From positions 1 through 37,069 of the forward strand of contig CAYPXH010000011.1 of NCBI GenBank assembly GCA_964414755.1: 37,069 nt of DNA. Reading direction: 5' to 3'. The notes beneath the pieces are model-generated. The model did not search any database. It was not told the origin of the DNA and saw only the letters and a program-made list of their open reading frames with translations. A program made the translations under genes and the position numbers. Below, in pieces: positions 1-9,611 of this stretch. The DNA comes from JAEUKQ01 sp964414755 (GTDB taxonomy: Bacteria > Pseudomonadota > Alphaproteobacteria > JAEUKQ01). Numbering within the stretch: the first letter of the stretch is position 1; every line of letters starts with the position of its first letter.

Positions 1-27
1 CGCAAAGCCAGGATAAAATATAGTTAT

Positions 28-1008
28 TTAGCTGTTCAATGAATATTTGCTAATCATAAGAGTGACGAAGATCATCAGACCAATCCAGCGATGAAAACGG
101 AAGGCATTCAAACACGAAAAAGGCTTATTAATATCACATTTGTGGATGTTAATAAATAAGAGGGCAGCGGTCAAAATTATTGCTGTAATGCTGGTTATAG
201 ACATATTGATTGCACTTGTTATCATGACGTAAATTAGCAATACAACCTGCATACCAGCGAATAAATATAAAACAGGTTTTGTTGAATTACCAAATAATCG
301 TGCTGTTGATTTAACGCCAATAAGTGCATCATCCTCGCGGTCTTGGTGTGCATATAAGGTATCATAAATAATGGTCCAACAAATCCCGCATGCGTATAAC
401 AACAGACTTGCTGCCGAAATTTCATTAGTTACAGTGCTGTAACCTACTAAAACACCGATATTAAATGTAAACCCTAGAAAAGCCTGGGGCCACCAGGTAA
501 AACGTTTCATAAAGGGGTACATAAAAACAAGAACTAGCGCCGATAGGGAGATAATAATAGCAGTTATTGATAACCAATATAACGCCAAAGATCCAAGGAC
601 CATTTGAACGGCCAAAAAATAATAACCTTGGCTAACGGTGATATGGCCAGCGGCAATAGGTCGTTGTGCTGTTCTACTAACCTGTCGGTCAATGTGACGG
701 TCAATAATATCGTTATAAGTGCATCCTGCACTGCGTAACCAAAATGCACCCCAGGCAAAAATCAGCAATAAAAAAGGTGATGGCAATTGGCCTGTTGGCG
801 CTGCCAAGGCAACACCCCACCAACATGGTAACATAAGTAAAATTGTTCCAATTGGTTTATGCCAGCGACCAAGTTCAATGAAAAAATATAGTTTGTTAAA
901 CATGACTATCGCATCAAGTATCTTGAAGGTTAGTAATTTATTAGGGATCATGATTGAATTTAATAATTTGTCATCCCATTTATTATGAATGACCGTAAAA
1001 GTTAGCAA
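28..1008 (-). CDS. ubiA: 4-hydroxybenzoate polyprenyltransferase (UbiA)
   Basis: Integral membrane prenyltransferase that attaches the polyprenyl tail to 4-hydroxybenzoate in ubiquinone synthesis. Both Asp-rich motifs of the UbiA family are visible: NDIIDRHID around residues 99-107 and DREDD at 223-227. They bind the Mg-diphosphate of the prenyl donor. The SRTAQRPIAAG segment and MYPFMKR are also typical, and several hydrophobic helices follow. The open frame gives 326 residues, whereas the family is usually about 290. Met36 (start at 903) gives 291 residues, begins just before the RWHKP motif, and leaves about 120 bases for promoters shared with divergent rsmE. The long start would leave only 15 bases. 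I therefore think 903 is the likelier start, although no strong Shine-Dalgarno supports any candidate. Family assignment is firm; the start is uncertain. Confidence 0.93.
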   Translation of the reverse strand: MLTFTVIHNKWDDKLLNSIMIPNKLLTFKILDAIVMFNKLYFFIELGRWHKPIGTILLMLPCWWGVALAAPTGQLPSPFLLLIFAWGAFWLRSAGCTYNDIIDRHIDRQVSRTAQRPIAAGHITVSQGYYFLAVQMVLGSLALYWLSITAIIISLSALVLVFMYPFMKRFTWWPQAFLGFTFNIGVLVGYSTVTNEISAASLLLYACGICWTIIYDTLYAHQDREDDALIGVKSTARLFGNSTKPVLYLFAGMQVVLLIYVMITSAINMSITSITAIILTAALLFINIHKCDINKPFSCLNAFRFHRWIGLMIFVTLMISKYSLNS

Positions 1009-1023
1009 TCATTAGGATATTTG

Positions 1024-1821
1024 ATGAGCCGCCTATTCACCCTGCGCCTTTATACCGATCAATCACTGCAATCTACTGGTCAGGTAATCTTTTTATCTGA
1101 ACAGCAAAGTCACTATTTATTACATGTGATGAGGGTTAGCGCAGGCGAAATAGTTGCAGCCTTTAATGGTAGAGATGGTGAGTGGTTGGCCAGTGTTCAA
1201 ATAACAGGCCGCCATCAAGCTAGCTTATATTTGATCAAGCAAAACCGGTCGCAGATGTTGACCCCAAAATTACACCTGTTTTTTGCATTGTTGAAAAAAG
1301 ACCCAACGGATTGGTTGATCACTAAGGCAACTGAACTTGGTGTTTCTGTTTTTCACCCAATCATTACCCGCCATACAATTGTCGAGCGTGCCAAGATTGA
1401 ACGTTGGCAGCGTATTGTTATTGAAGCTGCGGAACAGTCTCAGCGGCTAGATATACCAGTAATTCATGAACCTAAAAATTTAAGCAATATCTTTGAAGAA
1501 TGGTCGGTTGATATTCCTGTTTTTTGTTGTGCCGAAAAAGGTGATGCTCGGACATTTTTATCGCTATCTTCCGCTTTGTCATTAGATCCAATAAAGATTG
1601 GGTCGGCGATTATTATCGGACCTGAGGGAGGATTTCATCAAGAAGAGCTTGATTGGTTTAAAAAATTTCCATTTGTTTATCCGGTTAATCTAGGTCCCAG
1701 ATTATTACGTGCTGAAACAGCAGCTATAACTGCGATTGCCAACTGGCAGCTTTGTTTTGGGGATATGGTTTTACGCCCAACAGCGTCTTTAGATAACCCA
1801 CCTTCGATAGGAGTTTTATAA
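1024..1821 (+). CDS. rsmE: 16S rRNA m3U1498 methyltransferase (RsmE)
   Basis: SPOUT-class methyltransferase that N3-methylates U1498 of 16S rRNA in the 30S subunit. An N-terminal PUA-like part precedes the knotted SAM-binding domain. The diagnostic GPEGGF motif is at about residues 199-204 and LGPRLLRAETA at about 223-233; both form the trefoil knot. ATG 1024 is chosen because AGGA at 1014-1017 lies six bases upstream, whereas the TTG at 1021 would sit too close. The stop overlaps the next start by one base (TAATG at 1819-1823), so it is probably translationally coupled to gshA. The rsmE-gshA pairing is common in Alphaproteobacteria. Length (265 residues) is slightly above the usual ~245. Confidence 0.94.
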   Translation: MSRLFTLRLYTDQSLQSTGQVIFLSEQQSHYLLHVMRVSAGEIVAAFNGRDGEWLASVQITGRHQASLYLIKQNRSQMLTPKLHLFFALLKKDPTDWLITKATELGVSVFHPIITRHTIVERAKIERWQRIVIEAAEQSQRLDIPVIHEPKNLSNIFEEWSVDIPVFCCAEKGDARTFLSLSSALSLDPIKIGSAIIIGPEGGFHQEELDWFKKFPFVYPVNLGPRLLRAETAAITAIANWQLCFGDMVLRPTASLDNPPSIGVL

Positions 1822-3179
1822 TGTCCTCAACGCCTAATCAACAGCTCGAGCCTATATTGAATAAGCAACAATTGGTTGATTATCTGGTTGCTGGGTGCAA
1901 GCCAAAAAGCGAATGGCGAATTGGTACGGAACACGAGAAGTTTTTATTTTATCGCAACAACCACAAACCACTGACATATGATGGTATAAATGGTATCAGG
2001 CATATTTTAAGTAATCTTAGTCGGTTTGGTTGGAAGATAATTTACGAAAATGATCTGCCAATCGCGCTTCAACGCGAAGGTGCTGCTATAACTCTTGAAC
2101 CAGGGGGACAATTTGAGCTTTCCGGCGCGCCCCTTTATAATCTTCACCAAACCCACGCTGAATTTGTACAGCATTTTTCTGAACTTGAAATATTGCAGCG
2201 TGAAATGGATTTTGGGATACTATGCCTTGGTTTCCAGCCAAAATGGAAGCGCCAAGATATTGATTGGATGCCCAAAGCCCGATACCAAATTATGCGTGAA
2301 TATATGCCCAAAAAAGGCAAACTGGGAATAGATATGATGCTACGGACATGTACTGTTCAGGCAAATCTTGATTTTTCATCAGAACACGACATGGTACGAA
2401 AGTTTCGCTTGTCCATGGCGCTGCAACCAGTAGTGACAGCAATTTTTGCTAATTCACCATTTTTTGAAGGTAAAAATATTGCCTTCCAAAGCTATCGTAG
2501 CTGGGTTTGGACCGATACTGATCCAGATCGTAGTGGAATTTTAGATTTTGTTTTTAAGCCAGAAATGTCATTCGAGCGCTATGTCGATTATTTGCTCAGT
2601 ATACCAATGTATTTTGTATATCGCGATGGTCAATATATTAACGTGGCTGGTGAGTCGTTTCTAAATCTTATGCACGGTAGACTAAAAGCTGTTCCAGGGT
2701 CTAAAGCGATGATAGGTGATTGGGTTAATCATTTAACGGTTGCTTTTCCCGAAGTGCGTTTAAAAAGGTACCTGGAAATGCGTGGTGCTGATTGTGTTCA
2801 TCCGACCCTTTTGCCTGCTTTACCAGCCTTATGGGTTGGACTGCTTTATGATGATCAGGCATTAGATGCTGCTGAAGAATTAATAAGCACATGGTCTGTG
2901 GCAGACATTAAAAAATTGCGTCTCGATGTTCCAAAGTTTGGTCTGCAGGCTAATATTTCCAATAAGCCAATCCATCAAATAGCCAAGCAAATAGTTATGA
3001 TTGCCCACCAAGCACTTCAGCGCCGCAACATTAGGAATCAGAATGGAGGCACAGAAGGTATATATCTTGAACCTTTAATTAATATGCTGGAAAAACAAAA
3101 GAATCCTGCATTGATCATGCTTGATCAATATGAAACTCAGGCCAGTATCGACCAAATATTCGCTAAATACGGTTTTTAG
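1821..3179 (+). CDS. gshA: Glutamate-cysteine ligase, alphaproteobacterial/plant type
   Basis: Cytoplasmic ATP-dependent ligase that makes gamma-glutamylcysteine, the first step of glutathione synthesis. The N-terminal EWRIGTEHEKF is the family's metal/ATP-binding signature. Further typical stretches are EPGGQFELSGAP (near residue 95), the MLRTCTVQANLDF segment, the ANSPFFEGK segment and a C-terminal region containing GGTEGIYLEPL. The 452-residue length fits the plant/alphaproteobacterial class rather than the enterobacterial GshA. A good ribosome site (AGGAG, 1809-1813) lies inside the end of rsmE. Its stop is one base from the convergent priA stop, so there is no room for a terminator between them. 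Confidence 0.94.
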   Translation: MSSTPNQQLEPILNKQQLVDYLVAGCKPKSEWRIGTEHEKFLFYRNNHKPLTYDGINGIRHILSNLSRFGWKIIYENDLPIALQREGAAITLEPGGQFELSGAPLYNLHQTHAEFVQHFSELEILQREMDFGILCLGFQPKWKRQDIDWMPKARYQIMREYMPKKGKLGIDMMLRTCTVQANLDFSSEHDMVRKFRLSMALQPVVTAIFANSPFFEGKNIAFQSYRSWVWTDTDPDRSGILDFVFKPEMSFERYVDYLLSIPMYFVYRDGQYINVAGESFLNLMHGRLKAVPGSKAMIGDWVNHLTVAFPEVRLKRYLEMRGADCVHPTLLPALPALWVGLLYDDQALDAAEELISTWSVADIKKLRLDVPKFGLQANISNKPIHQIAKQIVMIAHQALQRRNIRNQNGGTEGIYLEPLINMLEKQKNPALIMLDQYETQASIDQIFAKYGF

Positions 3180-3180
3180 G

Positions 3181-5382
3181 TTACAGAAAGCTATAGGGGT
3201 CGATATCAACTGTGATCTTAACGTTTGATGGGATTTTAACAGATTTGATCCAATTTTTTACAAGAAGTTGCGGCTTTATGGAGCGTGCCGTGCGTATTAA
3301 GAAACGTTGCCTATACTGACCGCGGATCATTGCTAAAGGGGCAGGGGCTGGGCCTAAAATAATTAGACCGCCTGAAATAGGTGCGCAGCGTTGCATCTTG
3401 TGACAAGTTTTCAGTAATATTTCATGATCAGGGCTGGATAGGATGATAGCGGTCAGTTTGCTAAAAGGTGGCATGTCTGCTGCTTCACGGTTTTTCCACT
3501 CGATATCAAAAAATTTTTGTTCGTCATAAGCTGCTAAAGCTTGCATGAGAGGTGTTTGTGGTTCGTATGTTTGTATAAAAACCCGACCCGGATATTCTGC
3601 CCGACCAGCACGACCGGCAACCTGTTGTAATAATTGCCATGTTTTTTCACTAGCTCTTAAATCCCCTCCCTGTAATCCAGCATCACCGTCTATAACACCA
3701 ACCAGTGTTAATAGCGGGAAATGATGTCCTTTGGCAATTACCTGAGTGCCAATGATAATGTCTACGTGCCTATGCTCGACCTTTTCTACGAAATCTGCTA
3801 CCTGTAACGGTGAAGCCAACGTATCACTGGTAGTGATTATTATTCTGGCTTTCGGAAAAAGGGTGTTTACCTCCTCGGCTATTTTTTCAACTCCTGGCCC
3901 GCAGGTAGTCAATTGATCTTTTTGCTGACAGTTTGGACATTCTTGCTGGATGCGGGTATGATAGCCACAATAATGGCATAAATTTTGTTGCTGTTGTCGA
4001 TGCTGAACAAGCCAACTACTACAATTTGGACAACGCAGCCGAAAGCCACAGTTTCGACAAAGCACAAGCGGCGCATAACCCCGCCTATTTAAAAACAATA
4101 AAATTTGTTGTTCATGTAATAAGGTTTCCTGGATTGCTGCAAATAAAGGTGGTGAAATCCAATGTTGCCGTGGTGGTGGTGTGAGAGTCATATCAACCAA
4201 CTGAATTTTAGGTAAAGGAATATCGCTATGTCGGTTTTTCAATAATGATTGTTGATAGCGACCTTTCTGAACATTAAAAATTGTTTCCATAGATGGAGTT
4301 GCTGATGATAAAACTATTGGACATTGAGCAATCTGGGCGCGGACAACAGCCATATCGCGTGCGTGATAAATTGTTCCTTCTTCTTGTTTAAATGAATTAT
4401 CATGTTCTTCATCAACGACAATTAGTCCAAGCTTCTTGAAGGGTAGAAAAAGTGCAGACCTAGCACCAACAATAACAGGACAGTGATTGTTCAGGATTTG
4501 TTGCCATAAAAGACGTTTTTGTGCGATTGACGTATCCGAATTCCACGATGGCGGCCGGAAGCCAAATCTTAGCTGGAAGCGTTCAAGCCATTGTGGACCA
4601 AGAGCTATTTCGGGTAACAAAATTAGTGACTGTTTCCCTATTTTTAGCGTTTCAGCAATTCCCTGGAAATAAACTTCTGTTTTGCCAGAGCCGGTTACAC
4701 CCTTCAGCAAAAGCGCTTGAAATTGTTGCTTTACAATTAGCTGACATAGATAATCAGCGGCATTCTTTTGTTCTGTTGTAAAGTGATTATTGCTAAATTG
4801 CTTTTGCGGTAATTTAAAGTTCTGTTCCGGGGACATAACCAGCACCCCTGTTTGAAATAGCCGATTTATTTTGCTTAGGCTTAATTGTGTCTTTCTGCTA
4901 AGATCTGTTTTTGTTTTGATACTGTTATCAGCCAAAATATTGGCAATATGCCGCTGATCACCCGAAAGATTTTCTTGTACAAGATTGTTAGCAATTTGGA
5001 TGGTGTTGGCTATGGGTGCTTTTTTTGCTTGCAGCCACGGTCCAATAACCATTTTCAGTACCTGTCCCATCGCTACCATATTGTAATCAGCAACCCAAGC
5101 GATAAAACGGCTCATTTCTTCGGGTAACTTATCTAAGGTTAGGCTACCAACAATATCCTTAACATTTGCTTTAGGTGGTAAAGCGTTATTTTGCCAAATC
5201 AAACCAACAATCATCTTTTGGTTATGTTTACCCCATGGGACATGTACCAAACTACCAATATCGGCAGATACGGTTTTGGGTAACCTGTATGTATAAAGCT
5301 GGCTAAAGGGAAGGGGTAATAGCACATCAACCAGACGGGCATTGCTTAAACTATCTGAAGGATTTAACGATTTATGTGGCAT
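3181..5382 (-). CDS. priA: Primosomal protein N', replication restart helicase (PriA)
   Basis: Superfamily 2 helicase that recognises stalled forks and reloads the replisome. Walker A GVTGSGKT is at about residues 228-235 and the DEEH box at 324-327. The zinc-binding insert has all eight cysteines (C442, C445, C451, C454, C469, C472, C482, C485). GTQVIAKGHHFP and QVAGRAGRAEYPGRV correspond to the last helicase motifs. At 733 residues it is full length. The N-terminal 3'-OH-binding domain (LVDVLLPLPFSQLYTYRLP) is present. No clear Shine-Dalgarno precedes the ATG at 5382. It is divergent from the aldolase gene with about 119 bases between. Confidence 0.96.
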   Translation of the reverse strand: MPHKSLNPSDSLSNARLVDVLLPLPFSQLYTYRLPKTVSADIGSLVHVPWGKHNQKMIVGLIWQNNALPPKANVKDIVGSLTLDKLPEEMSRFIAWVADYNMVAMGQVLKMVIGPWLQAKKAPIANTIQIANNLVQENLSGDQRHIANILADNSIKTKTDLSRKTQLSLSKINRLFQTGVLVMSPEQNFKLPQKQFSNNHFTTEQKNAADYLCQLIVKQQFQALLLKGVTGSGKTEVYFQGIAETLKIGKQSLILLPEIALGPQWLERFQLRFGFRPPSWNSDTSIAQKRLLWQQILNNHCPVIVGARSALFLPFKKLGLIVVDEEHDNSFKQEEGTIYHARDMAVVRAQIAQCPIVLSSATPSMETIFNVQKGRYQQSLLKNRHSDIPLPKIQLVDMTLTPPPRQHWISPPLFAAIQETLLHEQQILLFLNRRGYAPLVLCRNCGFRLRCPNCSSWLVQHRQQQQNLCHYCGYHTRIQQECPNCQQKDQLTTCGPGVEKIAEEVNTLFPKARIIITTSDTLASPLQVADFVEKVEHRHVDIIIGTQVIAKGHHFPLLTLVGVIDGDAGLQGGDLRASEKTWQLLQQVAGRAGRAEYPGRVFIQTYEPQTPLMQALAAYDEQKFFDIEWKNREAADMPPFSKLTAIILSSPDHEILLKTCHKMQRCAPISGGLIILGPAPAPLAMIRGQYRQRFLIRTARSIKPQLLVKNWIKSVKIPSNVKITVDIDPYSFL

Positions 5383-5501
5383 AAATTTATAATACGCCCT
5401 GCCTACAAATATTCTAGCATTATTATGCGAACAGCTATTGCGCTTGACCAGCGAACAATGTTAACTGTTTTTTTATTAAGCTGAAATAATTGGAAAAACA
5501 A

Positions 5502-6158
5502 ATGAAATTCTTTATTGATACAGCTGATATTCGTGAAATTGAAGATCTTATGTCAACAGGATTGGTTGACGGCGTTACAACTAACCCAACTCTGATTGCT
5601 AAAAGCGGGCGGCGATTTTTAGAAGTGATTGCCGATATATGTCGCCTAGTTCCTGGACCTGTTAGTGCCGAAGTTACCGCAACAGATTATCAAATAATGA
5701 TTCGAGAAGGTCAGAAATTGGCTTCGATTGCAGGAAATGTAGTTGTTAAGGTTCCATTAACGTTTGATGGGCTAAAGGCGTGTCGCACCCTTTCAGGGAT
5801 GGGTATTGGTGTTAACGTAACATTGTGTTTTAGCACGGCGCAGGCTTTACTGGCTGCAAAGTCTGGTGCAACCTATGTTTCGCCTTTTGTAGGACGATTA
5901 GATGATCAGGGCTACGATGGAATGGCCTTAATCGAAGAAATTGTAAATATGTACCAAAATTATACGCAATTAAACACACAGATTTTGGTTGCTTCAGTGC
6001 GTAATCCAAAGCATGTGGTCGAGGCGGCTTTGCTTGGTGCTGATGTTGGGACATTGCCACCAGCTGTTTTAAGGCAAATGTACCATCACCCTTTGACAGA
6101 TAAGGGGTTGCAAGCTTTTCTAACTGACTGGTCAAAAACCGGCCAATCTATTTTATAA
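5502..6158 (+). CDS. Transaldolase / fructose-6-phosphate aldolase family (TalC/FSA)
   Basis: Class I aldolase of the small transaldolase family, 218 residues, acting in non-oxidative sugar-phosphate interconversion. FIDTADIREIEDL and DGVTTNPTLIAKSG at the N-terminus are the family signature. VVKVPLT carries the Schiff-base lysine, about K83. NVTLCFS and SPFVGRLDD follow, and GADVGTLPPAVLRQM is near the end. Sequence alone does not separate true transaldolase from fructose-6-phosphate aldolase; many Alphaproteobacteria use this short form as their transaldolase. ATG 5502 is preferred over an in-frame TTG at 5490 because GGAA at 5492-5495 is correctly spaced. The DUF484 gene follows after six bases. 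Confidence 0.9.
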   Translation: MKFFIDTADIREIEDLMSTGLVDGVTTNPTLIAKSGRRFLEVIADICRLVPGPVSAEVTATDYQIMIREGQKLASIAGNVVVKVPLTFDGLKACRTLSGMGIGVNVTLCFSTAQALLAAKSGATYVSPFVGRLDDQGYDGMALIEEIVNMYQNYTQLNTQILVASVRNPKHVVEAALLGADVGTLPPAVLRQMYHHPLTDKGLQAFLTDWSKTGQSIL

Positions 6159-6164
6159 TCGTAT

Positions 6165-6902
6165 ATGGATAAAAACATGGCACAACGTGGTGATGATGGA
6201 AGAACGGTTATGGTAGCAAAAGAATTGTCTCAAGCACCAAATTCCAGTGATATTGCAACTTTTCTTAAGCAGAATCCGGATTTTTTTATACATCACCCAG
6301 ATGTTCTAGAATTGATTAAACTGCCAGCAAAAAATCAGGGTAATCGTATTGTTGATTTGCATCAGTTTATCGTGGGTAAGTTGCGCCGTGATGTTGCGAA
6401 GTTAAAAGCCGAACAAGAAGAATTTATAGCTAATACCCGTGATAATGTGCATACGCAACAGCGCATTCATCAAGCAATTCTAAAGCTTATCCAGGCGGAT
6501 ACATTAAAGAATCTGTTGCAAATAATTTGTGGCGATTTACCAGTCTTACTTGAAGTTGATAGGGCAATTTTTTGTCTTGAGGGGACGCAAAAAAATTACC
6601 GTCATCTTCAAGACATGCCAGTTCGTTTTCTTAAGCCAGGTTCTGTGGACAAAATATTGGGTAGTGCCGAGCAGAATATAATATTACGAGACGATATTCA
6701 GGGTGATGATTTATTATATTCTTCTGGCACATCACTGTCACAAGTGCGTTCGGATGCCTTGTTAAGGGTTAACTTAAAGCAGGTAAAGGGGTTGTTGGTT
6801 TTTGCAACCAGACATCCAGGCTACTTTGATGCTGATCAGGGAACCGATTTTTTGGAATTTATGGCCAAGGTTATTGAAATAACTTTACAACCGCATTTTT
6901 GA
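6165..6902 (+). CDS. DUF484 family protein (GAF-like)
   Basis: Member of the DUF484 family, typically encoded just before xerC, as here. The N-terminal signature FLKQNPDFFIHHPDVL (about residues 29-44) is followed by a basic, heptad-like stretch (about 60-100) and then a GAF-like alpha/beta domain ending at residue 245. Biochemical function is unknown. Soluble, with no signal peptide. The gap to the upstream aldolase is six bases and to xerC 18 bases, so the three are probably co-transcribed. No good Shine-Dalgarno is seen. Later in-frame ATGs at 6177 and 6210 are possible starts, since the family motif begins only near residue 29. Confidence 0.85.
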   Translation: MDKNMAQRGDDGRTVMVAKELSQAPNSSDIATFLKQNPDFFIHHPDVLELIKLPAKNQGNRIVDLHQFIVGKLRRDVAKLKAEQEEFIANTRDNVHTQQRIHQAILKLIQADTLKNLLQIICGDLPVLLEVDRAIFCLEGTQKNYRHLQDMPVRFLKPGSVDKILGSAEQNIILRDDIQGDDLLYSSGTSLSQVRSDALLRVNLKQVKGLLVFATRHPGYFDADQGTDFLEFMAKVIEITLQPHF

Positions 6903-6920
6903 TATGGACAACAGGTATTC

Positions 6921-7865
6921 ATGTTGCCAGTTGATTCACAATTATCTTCATATGTATGTGCTTGGCATGAACGTTTGTCTTTGCAGAAAAAATTTTCGAC
7001 CCATACCTGTCTCGCGTATCAGCGCGATTTAGCATCCTTTTTTCAATTTTTATCTTCCTATCATGGAAAACCTGTATCTATTGGCTTATTACAACAATTA
7101 ACACGCGGTGATTGGCGATCATGGATGTCTGATCGCCATACCAAAAATCTTCAAGCATCTTCAACGAATCGTGCTGCCAGTGTTGTTCGGGGTTTTTACC
7201 GTTTTCTAACAAAAGCAACCGGACAAGAATTTCCACCAATACAACATTATAAAACCCCAAAAAAACCCCATATTTTACCTAAACCTCTGACAATCAGCCA
7301 AGCACAGCAAACAACAGAAATCATTGAAACGCACGCACATCAAGAATGGATTGGGAAAAGAGATCTTGCAGTCATTTTGTTGCTTTATGGTTGTGGGTTG
7401 CGTATTGGCGAGGCAGTATCCTTAACACGTGCCCAAGCTCCATCACAAGATCAAGAAGTTTTAGTTATTGTTGGTAAGGGTAATAAACAACGGCGTGTTC
7501 CTTTATTGCCCATGGTTATTGAAGCGATCAATGATTATTTATCCCATTGTCCATGGCCTTTGCCTCAAGATGGCCCAATGTTTGTTGGTGCACGAGGTAA
7601 AAAGTTAAGTCCCAGATTGATTCAGTTAGCTTTACAGCGTATGCGTCGTACAATAGGGTTGCCTGAGACAGCAACACCCCATGCCCTAAGACACAGTTTT
7701 GCTACGCATCTGTTATCGGCAGGCGGTGATTTGCGAACGATTCAAGAGCTACTGGGTCATGCCTCATTATCAACTACCCAGCGTTATACTGCGGTTAGTA
7801 CGCAACAAATGATTGATATATACCGAAAAACCCATCCAAGGGCTATGGCTAAACGCTATAAATGA
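6921..7865 (+). CDS. xerC: Site-specific tyrosine recombinase XerC
   Basis: Chromosome dimer resolution recombinase that acts with XerD at dif. The N-terminal SAM-like core-binding domain covers about residues 10-100, including the HTCLAYQRDL helix. The catalytic domain shows R161 (GLRIGEA), the KGNKQRRVPL beta-hairpin lysine, H254-x-x-R257 in HALRHSFATHLL, H280 in LGHASL, and nucleophile Y289 in TQRYTAV. All catalytic positions are intact. The DUF484 neighbour supports XerC over a phage integrase. The last 10 bases overlap the 3' end of convergent tldD. Confidence 0.93.
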   Translation: MLPVDSQLSSYVCAWHERLSLQKKFSTHTCLAYQRDLASFFQFLSSYHGKPVSIGLLQQLTRGDWRSWMSDRHTKNLQASSTNRAASVVRGFYRFLTKATGQEFPPIQHYKTPKKPHILPKPLTISQAQQTTEIIETHAHQEWIGKRDLAVILLLYGCGLRIGEAVSLTRAQAPSQDQEVLVIVGKGNKQRRVPLLPMVIEAINDYLSHCPWPLPQDGPMFVGARGKKLSPRLIQLALQRMRRTIGLPETATPHALRHSFATHLLSAGGDLRTIQELLGHASLSTTQRYTAVSTQQMIDIYRKTHPRAMAKRYK

Positions 7866-9289
7866 GTACCCCCAACGGTAAGACCATTTATTTTAAGGGT
7901 GGGTTGACCAACACCAACAGGAACGCTTTGCCCGTCCTTGCCACAAGTACCTACGCCGTTATCCAGTTTCATATCATTACCGATCATTTGTACTTTTGTT
8001 AAAATATCAGGGCCATTACCAATTAAGGTTGCCCCCTTGACTGGCGCACCAATCACACCGTTCTCGATCATATAAGCTTCGGATGTACTAAAGACAAACT
8101 TTCCTGATGTAATGTCTACCTGACCACCCGAAAAATGGACAGCATATAACCCTTTTTTTACCGATTTGATAATTTCATCGGGACTATATTTGCCATTGTC
8201 CATCATGGTATTTGTCATGCGTGGCATTGGCGCATATGCATAGCTTTGACGCCGACCATTCCCTGTGGACTTGGTATTCATTAAACGTGCATTTTGGCGA
8301 TCTTGCAGATATCCAACTAAGATACCATTTTCAATCAGGGTTGTTCTTTGGCTAGGTGTACCCTCATCATCAAAAGTTAACGACCCACGACGATCAACCA
8401 AAGTACCATCATCAACCACGGTAACACCTGGTGCGGCAACAGGTTTACCTAATAAATCGCTAAACGCCGATGTTTTCTTTCGATTAAAATCGCCCTCCAG
8501 CCCATGTCCTATAGCTTCATGAAGTAAAACTCCAGGCCATCCAGCACCTAAAACAACAGTCATTTCACCTGCAGGGGCTGCTTGTGATTCAAGATTTACA
8601 ATGGCTTGTCGCAAAGCCTCATCAACAGCATTCTTCCAAGAATTATTAGCTGTAAAAATTTTATAACCAACTCGTGCGCCAGACCCAAATGTTCCAATTT
8701 CTTGACGGGTGCCATGTGCGGCAATGATTGTAACGTTTAAGCGAACAAGTGGCCGGACATCCTGATACCAAGAACCATCAGCCCGAATAATATTAACAAC
8801 TTGCCACGATCCTAACAATGAGCACATAACCTGCTTAACGCGGCTATCTTTTTGTCGTGCGTATTGGTCAATGTTTTTAAGAAGCGTTACCTTGTCTTGG
8901 GTTTTTAGGTCTGTTAATGGATTTGCTTCGGTATAAAGCAATTGGTTTGTTCGTGGTGGGTTCGGTGATATATTAACATTAGCGCTTGAAGAAATTGTTT
9001 CCACAGCTTTGCAAGCACGTTTTAGTGCTTGTTCGCTAATATCGCTGGAATGCGCATATGCCGCAACCTCACCAATAACGCGCCTTAGACCAAAACCATA
9101 ACTAATATCAAAACTGCTATTTTTCAGTATGCCATCGTCCAAAGCAAAAACTTCGTTCTCGCGATATTCAAGAAATAACTCGCCATCCTCAGCGCTTTTT
9201 AAAGTGTTTTGCACATATTTTGTAGCTTGGTTCTTATCCAGGTTCTTAAAAAAAAGCTGATCGCTAAAAGAGAAGGGATGTGGCGACAT
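7856..9289 (-). CDS. tldD: Metalloprotease TldD
   Basis: Large subunit of the TldD/TldE (PmbA) protease, a cytoplasmic Zn enzyme that degrades unfolded peptides and matures some modified peptides. The active-site helix HEAIGHGLEGD is at about residues 257-267. The GVTVVDDGTL, SFDDEGTPSQRTTLIENG-like region, and the C-terminal ENGVIGAPVKGATLIGNGP motif are diagnostic of TldD. 477 residues is full length. AGGAAA about ten bases before the ATG at 9289 supports this start. No partner tldE/pmbA is in the window. The gene is divergent from the cox operon. Confidence 0.95.
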   Translation of the reverse strand: MSPHPFSFSDQLFFKNLDKNQATKYVQNTLKSAEDGELFLEYRENEVFALDDGILKNSSFDISYGFGLRRVIGEVAAYAHSSDISEQALKRACKAVETISSSANVNISPNPPRTNQLLYTEANPLTDLKTQDKVTLLKNIDQYARQKDSRVKQVMCSLLGSWQVVNIIRADGSWYQDVRPLVRLNVTIIAAHGTRQEIGTFGSGARVGYKIFTANNSWKNAVDEALRQAIVNLESQAAPAGEMTVVLGAGWPGVLLHEAIGHGLEGDFNRKKTSAFSDLLGKPVAAPGVTVVDDGTLVDRRGSLTFDDEGTPSQRTTLIENGILVGYLQDRQNARLMNTKSTGNGRRQSYAYAPMPRMTNTMMDNGKYSPDEIIKSVKKGLYAVHFSGGQVDITSGKFVFSTSEAYMIENGVIGAPVKGATLIGNGPDILTKVQMIGNDMKLDNGVGTCGKDGQSVPVGVGQPTLKINGLTVGGTHL

Positions 9290-9611
9290 AATAATTTCCT
9301 ATTAGAAAGGGCACGTAAACTTTCATAAGCATATCGATTGTTGCGACACAAAGCCGCACCATTAAATGCCAATGTTAATCTACCTTGTTACAAATATAGC
9401 AGATTAATTATAAACAACAAGACAATCAGCCCAAGCATTTTCATATTTTCATGAACCAGCTAGACATTTGGTGGTTAACCGTCATAGGATAAAGCCGGTA
9501 GGCATCCAAAATTTTTTAAACTTTATTTTTTTCCTGTTGCTCTAATAAAATATAAATAATAAATGGTTATATGTTTAAGCATAATAATGCGGGTTGAAGG
9601 AACATTTTTCG
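9290..9611. other. Divergent intergenic region tldD / cox operon
   Basis: About 320 bases with no open frame I can support. It is clearly richer in A and T than the flanking genes, with homopolymer T runs near 9520-9540 and an A/T tract at 9541-9570, and it should carry the promoters of tldD (leftward) and coxB (rightward). I could not pick a convincing -35/-10 pair or operator by eye. AAGGA at 9597-9601 is the coxB ribosome site. Confidence 0.5.

Noticed and set aside
6921..7865. Tyrosine recombinase as sign of a mobile island
   Set aside because: It is preceded by DUF484 and is full-length XerC type; no attachment repeats, cargo genes or composition change are seen around it.
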